Below the pieces are notes generated by a model that worked only from the letters and a program-made list of their open reading frames with translations, was not told where the DNA came from and did no database searches. The position numbers and the translations under genes were made by a program. Below, piece by piece: positions 8,201-12,915 of a stretch of DNA of 13,919 nt. This stretch comes from Bacillota bacterium (lineage in GTDB: Bacteria; Bacillota; Clostridia; Lachnospirales; Lachnospiraceae), in NCBI GenBank assembly GCA_017861355.1, contig JAGFXQ010000052.1, positions 1-13,919 of the forward strand, read 5' to 3'. Numbering within the stretch: position 1 is the stretch's first letter; every line of letters starts with the position of its first letter.

Positions 8201-8404
8201 CGTGTTGGCCGGGTTAAACTCCATAATTGCATTATTCTTATGATGGATACCAAAGCTGTTCACACCCTGTCCGCGATTGGTATAGTATACCCACAGCGGA
8301 ATTCCCTTTTTCCCTGCCAAGCCAGGTAAAAAGCTGGAGAATGCAGGCAGTTCATCGTAGCCTTCTATCTTATATACATCACCAAGTAGTTGATAATTGT
8401 TCAT
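5216..8404 (-). CDS. GH94-type inverting phosphorylase (beta-1,3-glucan/oligoglucan phosphorylase candidate)
   Basis: This is a 1062-aa cytoplasmic protein with no signal peptide. The opening (PAFSSFLPGLAG at 20-31, IPLWVYYTNRGQG at 35-47, GIHHKNNAIMEFNPAN at 52-67) and a long beta-sandwich region precede an (alpha/alpha)6 barrel. The barrel contains GNGNFRDVNQNRRND (396-410), GYWSDHWDYNMDL (519-531) and KPGWNDAMNGLPG (643-655). The Asp in GWND (Asp648) corresponds to the proton donor of GH94 phosphorylases. Such enzymes use phosphate to cut a beta-glucosidic bond and release alpha-glucose-1-phosphate, which saves ATP. Many annotations would say 'cellobiose phosphorylase', but known cellobiose phosphorylases are near 800 aa, and the neighbouring laminarinase favours beta-1,3 substrates. 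At this length GH149 or GH161 (same clan, beta-1,3-glucan phosphorylases) are serious alternatives. The start has a GGGGGT ribosome site 8 bases upstream. Confidence 0.85.
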   Translation of the reverse strand: MNNYQLLGDVYKIEGYDELPAFSSFLPGLAGKKGIPLWVYYTNRGQGVNSFGIHHKNNAIMEFNPANTAYENVSVKGFRTFIRCNGQFFEPFREYNPQAKRNFFIRKNSFWIEETNHEFGLKITVKYFVLPNNSIGALVRTVEIENLDKTEKKLEILDGQPKIIPYGITNSQYKEMSNLFKSWTEIKNIEEKAPFYTMRSSSDDSAEVSEVEGGYYYVGIHDGKIMPVLYDAEVIFDFDTSLVQPIAFLKNSLTELLTHNQCFYNKVPCGFTPLSLKLNAEEKDCFYSLTGFAGTCEQLNAKLPEFCAEDFILRNETMADELVDQLTADIRTHSGMPVFDQYMEQNYLDNFLRGGYPIVFGKEQNKSVVHLFSRKHGDPERDYNFFSIAGEYYSQGNGNFRDVNQNRRNDVFFHNEIDDFNIKTFFELIQIDGYNPLEVRPSTFSVKPECSREVEQLLKAAGKDQTERLVKIISRPFTPGQISNCIAKYHIELTVDEDDLLEELLSSCNQNIEAGFGEGYWSDHWDYNMDLVDSYLRMFPDRKQQLLFGDQSYRFYDSAARVLPRSEKYVITKKNEARQYGALVHDEEKAAQPGFDKKGTNWLKTKSGNFTATTLMGKMISLALNKFSSLDPYGMGVEMEGGKPGWNDAMNGLPGLFGSGMSETFELKRLISFLCDSVTMVEEIHLPVEICSFLFNVAGMLSLASKENWNDFTYWDRVSTLREQFREEVRFTTTGSVQKVSTKELLAIFSSFLVKLDLGIDKACVHGKGLVPTYFTFHATEFEPVLDEEGHKIISGYGLPKAVVKAFEVQPLPAFLEGPAKMLPTLRRFSAAKELYQKVRESELYDRKLGMYKTSVPIEHISMENGRIRAFTAGWLERESVFLHMEYKYLLSILRAGLYEQFYEEIKTAMVVFRDPAEYGRSILENSSFLASSMNPNESIHGRGYVARLTGSTTEVITMWIEMFMGDTLFTAKEGELKLHFNPKLAEWMFDENGRVSFTLFSKCKVTYVNPSCKATYGDNAAIIDRIEVMDTKEVLTGNTISGSLAERIRSGEIGEIIVYFK

Positions 8405-8448
8405 TCTATATTACCCCCGTTTCACTATAATTCGACATATCATTAAGT

Positions 8449-8502
8449 AAGGGTGTTGCATCGGGTTGGGTAAAACAGATCCCTTCCCAATGTAATACCC
8501 TT
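8449..8502. repeat. 17-bp imperfect inverted repeat between lacI-type gene and GH94 gene
   Basis: AAGGGTGTTGCATCGGG (8449-8465) is an imperfect inverted match of CCCAATGTAATACCCTT (8486-8502), with 14 of 17 pairs Watson-Crick. The loop is 20 bases and itself contains GGG/CCC that can extend the stem. It occupies most of the 107-bp gap between the regulator and the phosphorylase gene. No T-run follows on either strand. It could be an mRNA processing or stability hairpin that changes the ratio of regulator to enzyme, or a regulator-binding site. The sequence does not decide. Confidence 0.5.
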
Positions 8503-8511
8503 CAATCATTC

Positions 8512-9510
8512 TTATATTCTAACCTTACAGGTATCTCTGACAACCAGACTGGGTGAAAGTCTTGTAATTCTACCCTGATCATTGCTCTCCTGCTCCATAA
8601 GACGGAACAGCTCTGTTGCACTTACATTACCAAGCTCTGTTACCGGGCTGTGGATTGTAGTCAGCGCCGGAATATAATAGGAGGACAGCATAATATCATC
8701 AAAACCAATGACACAGACATCCTGTGGAATCTTATATCCACTTTCCGTCAGTGCTCGGATGCAGCCCCAGGCCATCTCATCATTCGCACAGAAGAAAGCC
8801 TCCGGAATTTCGATCCCTTTCAGCAGCAAAACACGCATCTCGCTGTAAGCGACCGCATCTTCAAAATATCCCCGAAGAATCAAGTTATCGTCAATCGGGA
8901 GACTATATTTGTTCATCGTATTGACAAAAGCCTGATATCTGGCTTCATCATCGAAGTTATAGATTCCATGAATATATCCAATTCTCCGGTGTCCCTGTTT
9001 GATCAAATATTCCATTGCCAGGGTAGCACCCTCCAGATTATTGATCATGACGCTGGACATGCGCTCCCCTGCATATTCCCGGTCAATAAAAACTATCGGC
9101 ATCTTTGTTAAAGCGATACGGCCTACATATTCATCATGAAGACGCTCATTTAATACAATTGCACCTTCCACACCGGAGGAAATAATCATGCCATAGATTT
9201 CATCACTGGTGTTCTCATTGCTGATATAGATGTTAAGCAGATATCCCTTCAGTTTACACTGAAGATGGATTGCCTGGATTAGCATACGGTAATAGTCACC
9301 CTGGACACTGGTAAGGAATAAGCCGATGGTATTCTTCTTATTTGACTTTAAAAATTTTGCATTCATATTTGGCACGTATTTGAGCTTCTCCACGGCCGCC
9401 AATACCCTTTGCTTCTTCTCGTCACTTACAATATCTACGTTATTTAATACATTTGACACGGTAGAGATTGCTACTCCTGCTTCCTTAGCCACATCCTTGA
9501 TCGTTACCAT
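8512..9510 (-). CDS. LacI/GalR-family transcriptional regulator
   Basis: This is a 332-aa regulator. Residues 1-50 form the LacI helix-turn-helix (TIKDVAKEAGVAISTVSNVL, 3-22) and end in the hinge region YVPNMNAKFLKSNKKN (45-60). The remainder is a periplasmic-binding-protein-like sugar-sensing domain, with the expected motifs around FIDREYAGERMSSVMINNLEGA, HRRIGYIHG, FCANDEMAWG and VIGFDD. Length and domain order are normal for the family. AGGAG lies about 8 bases before the ATG. It is encoded between GH16 (60-bp gap, no hairpin visible) and the phosphorylase, so it is probably co-transcribed with GH16 and controls this locus, with a glucan-derived oligosaccharide as inducer. The best candidate operator in the window is at 5079-5094; that link is inference. 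Confidence 0.92.
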   Translation of the reverse strand: MVTIKDVAKEAGVAISTVSNVLNNVDIVSDEKKQRVLAAVEKLKYVPNMNAKFLKSNKKNTIGLFLTSVQGDYYRMLIQAIHLQCKLKGYLLNIYISNENTSDEIYGMIISSGVEGAIVLNERLHDEYVGRIALTKMPIVFIDREYAGERMSSVMINNLEGATLAMEYLIKQGHRRIGYIHGIYNFDDEARYQAFVNTMNKYSLPIDDNLILRGYFEDAVAYSEMRVLLLKGIEIPEAFFCANDEMAWGCIRALTESGYKIPQDVCVIGFDDIMLSSYYIPALTTIHSPVTELGNVSATELFRLMEQESNDQGRITRLSPSLVVRDTCKVRI

Positions 9511-9570
9511 ATGTTTCTCTCCTGACTTCTTCTATATTTGTCCACGCAACTTAGCATAATCGGAAGGAGA

Positions 9571-10602
9571 TTATTTTACTAATGCACTAATCTCCTTACT
9601 CTGATATACCCTGACATAGTCAACCAGCATCTGAACCGGGAATACAGCATCATCAATCCCTTTTGCACCGCCCCAATCGCCTCCCACCGCGATATTCAGT
9701 AGCAGATGCATTCGCTTATCAAAAGGCCACTCCTTATAGGTAGGACTCTTTTTCAGCTTACTCGGTTCAAAGGAAAAATATTGTTCTCCGTCAATATAGG
9801 CCAGGATCTTATCCGGCAGCCATTCTATGCTGTAAATATGAAAGTCCTCACTTGCTCCGTCCACTACTTTGGTGGACGTCTTCTGTGTATTTATCTTGTG
9901 ATAATAGGACTGGGTATGTATCGAAGCATGTATATTATTCTGATTATATCCCACGTGCTCCATGATGTCAATTTCTCCTGACGAAGGCCAGGCGCCATAT
10001 TCCCAATCCGTTGGAAGCATCCAGATGGCAGGCCAGGTACCACATCCCGCAGGAAGCTTCGCTCTGACTTCAATCTTCCCATACTGCCAATCGCCTTTTC
10101 CTCTTGTCACCAATCTGGCTGAGGTGTAACCTTTCCCTTCGTACTCCTCTTTTCTTGCTTCGATCACAAGGTTGCCCTCTGTGACATAAGCATTCTGATC
10201 CGAGGTATAGTACTGCAGTTCATTGTTGCCCCAGCCGCTTCCACCGGTATCATAATCCCATTTTGTGGACTCCGGAAGCCCTTCATAATCAAATTCATCC
10301 GACCATACCAGATCATAGGACAAATTATCATAATCATATTGATATCCGACCGCTTTCAAATCCTCTTTGGCTATCTCCCCAGCCGCATCCGGATTCACAT
10401 AAGCGTCGGACACCTTTGCTCCGGTCCGATAACCGTCCTCCTCTGCCTGACATGCACCAAACAGTGAACCTGCTGACAATATCACACTGGCAGAAAGAAC
10501 GATTCTTAAGCTTTGTTTCCATATATTTCGGTTTATACCCCTCACGGTTATACCTACTTTCTTGTGGTAGGAGTACCGCTGTCTCTGAATCCGATCGACC
10601 AA
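9571..10602 (-). CDS. GH16 laminarinase-type endo-beta-1,3-glucanase, lipoprotein
   Basis: This is a 343-aa protein if read from the TTG at 10602. Residues 29-51 (KQSLRIVLSASVILSAGSLF, then GAC) form a lipoprotein signal, with the lipid-bearing Cys at 51. A single GH16 domain follows from about residue 95, with WSDEF (100-104), GWGNNELQYYT (123-133), WPAIWMLP (190-197), the active site GEIDIMEHVG (209-218; nucleophile Glu210, acid/base Glu215) and a C-terminal DYVRVYQ (328-334). The EIDIME spacing, with the extra residue before the second Glu, is the laminarinase form and not the lichenase EIDIE form. It should cut beta-1,3-glucan on the cell surface. No carbohydrate-binding module is seen. 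The start is unclear: TTG at 10602 has a poor ribosome site, GTG at 10545 would give a more usual 32-residue signal, and the region lies in an inverted repeat that may be an invertible switch (10570-10670). Confidence 0.9.
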   Translation of the reverse strand: MVDRIQRQRYSYHKKVGITVRGINRNIWKQSLRIVLSASVILSAGSLFGACQAEEDGYRTGAKVSDAYVNPDAAGEIAKEDLKAVGYQYDYDNLSYDLVWSDEFDYEGLPESTKWDYDTGGSGWGNNELQYYTSDQNAYVTEGNLVIEARKEEYEGKGYTSARLVTRGKGDWQYGKIEVRAKLPAGCGTWPAIWMLPTDWEYGAWPSSGEIDIMEHVGYNQNNIHASIHTQSYYHKINTQKTSTKVVDGASEDFHIYSIEWLPDKILAYIDGEQYFSFEPSKLKKSPTYKEWPFDKRMHLLLNIAVGGDWGGAKGIDDAVFPVQMLVDYVRVYQSKEISALVK

Positions 10603-10670
10603 TAAGTGAACTCTTGTTTCTTATTTTCTCTGGGGAGGTGATCCTTCGGATGCAGAGACAGCGATACTCC
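10570..10670. repeat. 25-bp inverted repeat spanning the GH16 start; candidate invertible segment
   Basis: The arms 10570-10594 and 10646-10670 are inverted copies matching at 23 of 25 positions, separated by 51 bases. The left arm lies inside the GH16 reading frame as drawn (codons for QRQRYS). The right arm, read on the plus strand, codes for MQRQRYS. The two mismatches fall at ATG versus ATT and at GCGA versus GCGG. In the present orientation the transcript of GH16 would carry this as a long hairpin just upstream of or across its start. No recombinase gene lies in the window. Confidence 0.75.
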
Positions 10671-10676
10671 GCATAA
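10634..10676 (+). promoter_or_regulatory. Strong ribosome-binding site and 8-codon ORF pointing away from GH16
   Basis: GGAGGTGATCC (10634-10644) is an 11-base perfect complement to the usual 3' tail of bacterial 16S rRNA (GGATCACCTCC). An ATG follows at 10650 and opens a frame reading MQRQRYSA and then TAA (10674-10676). No gene for it to serve exists on this strand, since a structured repeat follows at once. It may be a genuine tiny leader peptide, but the simpler reading is that this is the displaced start of GH16. The spacing from GGAGG to ATG is 11 bases, a little long. Confidence 0.55.
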
Positions 10677-10687
10677 TATTATGATCC

Positions 10688-10944
10688 GGGTGTCAAAAGC
10701 CCATATTTTTATCGTACATCAATTTGCACAATTAGGTTATCTATCTGTGATACATACATGGTTTATACGCAACACGCTCCCGCTTGGATGAAGTACGTAG
10801 TGGTACATAAGACCCCACAGTACGGGGTCTAAGTACCAACGACTTCATACAGTTGCTTAATAAACCATGTTTGTATCACAGAATTTGAGTATATTGAATG
10901 TGCAAATTGATGTGGCCAAATTTATCGTTGGGCTTTTGACACCC
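10688..10944. mobile_element. MITE-like structured element, copy 2, with perfect 15-bp terminal inverted repeats
   Basis: The ends are GGGTGTCAAAAGCCC (10688-10702) and its exact reverse complement (10930-10944). Nested inside are further perfect pairs: ACATCAATTTGCACA (10716-10730 with 10899-10913), TCTGTGATAC (10744-10753 with 10873-10882), ACATGGTTTAT (10756-10766 with 10860-10870), GCAAC/GTTGC and ATGAAGT/ACTTCAT. The tip carries an additional hairpin, GGTAC...GACCCC-acagtac-GGGGTC...GTACC (10802-10837), that is absent from copy 1. The core from ACATGGTTTAT inward is clearly homologous to the reverse complement of copy 1 (416-578). It codes for nothing. I see no clear target-site duplication. 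It resembles a small non-autonomous transposable element, a structured RNA gene, or both. It lies between the ABC-transporter genes and GH16. Confidence 0.7.
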
Positions 10945-11051
10945 TGCACTTACATTAAATTCTTGTCACTATAAAATGCCACTTTTTCTTCGGTTCGCTG
11001 CTCTTTGAGTTAGTTTTTGCCGAGGAAGACGGAGGCACAAACTTCTGAGTT

Positions 11052-11087
11052 TGAATAAAGAATTCAGCTCCACGAATTCTTTATTCA
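11052..11087 (-). terminator. Stem-loop at the end of the ABC-permease genes
   Basis: TGAATAAAGAATTC (11052-11065) is perfectly complementary to GAATTCTTTATTCA (11074-11087), giving a 14-bp stem with an 8-base loop. It begins 3 bases after the permease stop codon. The transcript side is U-rich within the 3' arm, but no U-tract follows. A second small hairpin, CAAACT-cag-AAGTTTG, overlaps its far end. It is likely to mark the 3' end of the transporter message or protect it, separating it from the enzyme genes. The stretch 10945-11045 beyond it shows no other clear feature. Confidence 0.55.
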
Positions 11088-11090
11088 CAT

Positions 11091-12023
11091 TTATTCGCCG
11101 GTAATACCCGTATTTTCTATACCCTGGATAAACTGCTTCTGCACGAATGCGTATAGAATAAGTAAGGGTGTAATGGAAATCAGCGTGGCAGACATCTTAT
11201 ACGCCTCATTTATCCTGAACTGCGCGGTTCCCCTTCCGGCAGATGCAAAGGATGCGAAGGCACTATCAAACATATTCAGCTTTGTCGGCAACAGTTCTAT
11301 GCTATTACGTACCAAGGTACCGGTCACATAGGTCTCGTTCCAGTTCCAGACAAAGGAAAACAGGAATATTACCAATACCGTGGAAGCGGACAGTCTTAAT
11401 GCGATCTGGGTAAATACCTTCATCGGTCCGGCTCCGTCGATCATCGCTGCCTCATCCAGGGAATAAGGAATCAAGTTGAAGAAATTATAAAATATTAAAA
11501 CTAGTATTGTAGAATTGACACCCTGTCCGAAGAGCGCCATAACCAGCTGTGGTATCGGCGTTCCGATCAGATTAAAGCCCAGCATATTCTGTGCAGAGAT
11601 AAACAGCATCAATCTGGGTATCATCAGCAGTGGTATCGGTATGATGAATGCCAATATGATCATCATAATCCAGATCTTCTTAAAACGGAAGGTGTACCTG
11701 GATAATGCAAAACCGGTCATTGCAGAGACAATCGTCTGCCCTATGGCAAGTACTGCAGAATACCAGATTGAATTCACCAGAGTGGTCTTCAAATCAAGAA
11801 CGGTTCCAGCCACCATAAGGTTGTTGAAGGAAGGTTTTTTCGGCAGCCACTCAACCGAAGGGTCAATTACATCCTTGTAGGACATGAAGGACATGGAGAT
11901 CATCTTAAATATCGGTTCCAGATAGATAAAGCTGATGCAGATCAATATAAAGTAAATGCCAAGCTTCAGTACAAGCTGGAACTTATGGAGGCGCGTTAAC
12001 CGATGCAGATAATTTGTCTTCAT
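11091..12023 (-). CDS. ABC sugar transporter permease, MalG/UgpE type (CUT1 family)
   Basis: This is a 310-aa integral membrane protein with about six hydrophobic segments (near 21-43, 83-105, 117-140, 155-180, 212-228 and 280-298). The loop that docks on the ATPase carries the EAA motif EAAMIDGAGPMKVFTQIALR (191-210), as is typical of carbohydrate-uptake importers. The tail after the last helix, FVQKQFIQGIENTGITGE, is characteristic of the MalG-like partner. The start at 12023 follows GGAAGGAGG, and the gene begins one base after the stop of the other permease, so the two are translationally linked and would form a heterodimeric channel. Substrate is probably beta-glucan oligosaccharide, inferred from location. 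No ATPase or solute-binding protein gene is inside the window; Firmicutes often use a shared MsmK-like ATPase. Confidence 0.93.
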   Translation of the reverse strand: MKTNYLHRLTRLHKFQLVLKLGIYFILICISFIYLEPIFKMISMSFMSYKDVIDPSVEWLPKKPSFNNLMVAGTVLDLKTTLVNSIWYSAVLAIGQTIVSAMTGFALSRYTFRFKKIWIMMIILAFIIPIPLLMIPRLMLFISAQNMLGFNLIGTPIPQLVMALFGQGVNSTILVLIFYNFFNLIPYSLDEAAMIDGAGPMKVFTQIALRLSASTVLVIFLFSFVWNWNETYVTGTLVRNSIELLPTKLNMFDSAFASFASAGRGTAQFRINEAYKMSATLISITPLLILYAFVQKQFIQGIENTGITGE

Positions 12024-12024
12024 A

Positions 12025-12915
12025 CTAATAGTGCCTCCTTCCTTTTTCTCTGTTCCGAAAGATTAAAAAAGCTGCTCCGATGATAAGTAAAACAAGTAAG
12101 CTGTAGATCCAAGCGAAGGTAGAAGCGATGCCGAGTCCTCCGCTGGTATTCTCCGTTGCGGTCCGAATCAAATCATAGACCGGATTAATGGAGAAGGTAC
12201 CGATATTGGCGATGGTAAAGATCGTAACTACCAGTACAATCGGTTTGATAATCGGTATGACGATCTTCCAGAGTATCTGCCAGGAATTCGCCGAGTCAAT
12301 CTGCGCTGCTTCAAACAAGCTGGGATTGATCTTCTGAAGTCCGTTGATATACAAAATGATCGGTATTCCCGTAAACCATAGGATAATGGAAAGCTGTTCG
12401 AATATTCCCACTAAAATTCTTGCAAACTGCGGCGAATAGGTATATATCATCTGCACCAGGAATATCTCACTGAATTCCCTTAAGGATTCCGCATTGTTTG
12501 TGATCGAATTCGAGTCCAGCAGCTGATACATCACCGGCCCGGACATGATAATTACTGGAAGGAAATAGATTGTTCGCAGCAACCCTCGTAAAAAGGTAAT
12601 CCGATTCAGAAGGTAGGCCAGAATAAAGGATAAGATTACCACCACAAAGGTATACGGTATAATCATACCCAGGAAGGCTAATACGGCAGGTATAAATTCA
12701 ACATTTTGAAAAAATGCCATGATGTAATTATCCAGCCCGATCCACTTAAATTCAAAACCAATTACTGTCTGCCTGACTTCGGTAAAGCTCAGATAAATGG
12801 TTGCAATAAACGGGATTGCCGTAAAAATAGCAAATCCAATGATCCAGGGCATCATAAAAAGGTACCCCTGTTTATTCTGTCTTTGTTGATATGAGGTCGT
12901 CTTCTTCCTGCTCAT
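12025..12915 (-). CDS. ABC sugar transporter permease, MalF/UgpA type (CUT1 family)
   Basis: This is a 296-aa membrane protein. It opens with a basic cytoplasmic segment (MSRKKTTSYQQRQNKQ), followed by GYLFMMPWIIGFAIFTAIPF, the usual start of a MalF/LacF-like permease. Helices lie near 18-43, 77-103, 113-131, 173-190, 221-240 and 268-286. The EAA loop is FEAAQIDSANSWQILWKIVI (201-220), which contacts the ATPase. Its ATG overlaps the stop codon of the upstream gene (TAATG) and uses a GGAGGTG ribosome site within the end of that gene, so translation of the two is coupled. It pairs with the permease at 11091-12023. Confidence 0.93.
   Translation of the reverse strand: MSRKKTTSYQQRQNKQGYLFMMPWIIGFAIFTAIPFIATIYLSFTEVRQTVIGFEFKWIGLDNYIMAFFQNVEFIPAVLAFLGMIIPYTFVVVILSFILAYLLNRITFLRGLLRTIYFLPVIIMSGPVMYQLLDSNSITNNAESLREFSEIFLVQMIYTYSPQFARILVGIFEQLSIILWFTGIPIILYINGLQKINPSLFEAAQIDSANSWQILWKIVIPIIKPIVLVVTIFTIANIGTFSINPVYDLIRTATENTSGGLGIASTFAWIYSLLVLLIIGAAFLIFRNREKGRRHY

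Noticed and set aside
10673..10697. TTGACA in the left terminal repeat of copy 2 (minus strand) followed by TATTAT, as an outward promoter for GH16
   Set aside because: The spacing between the two hexamers is only 12 bases, too short for a sigma-A promoter, and no better -10 falls at 16-18 bases.
10936..10965. TTGACA in the right terminal repeat of copy 2 (plus strand) as an outward promoter
   Set aside because: No -10-like hexamer at 16-18 bases, and no gene on the plus strand to serve.
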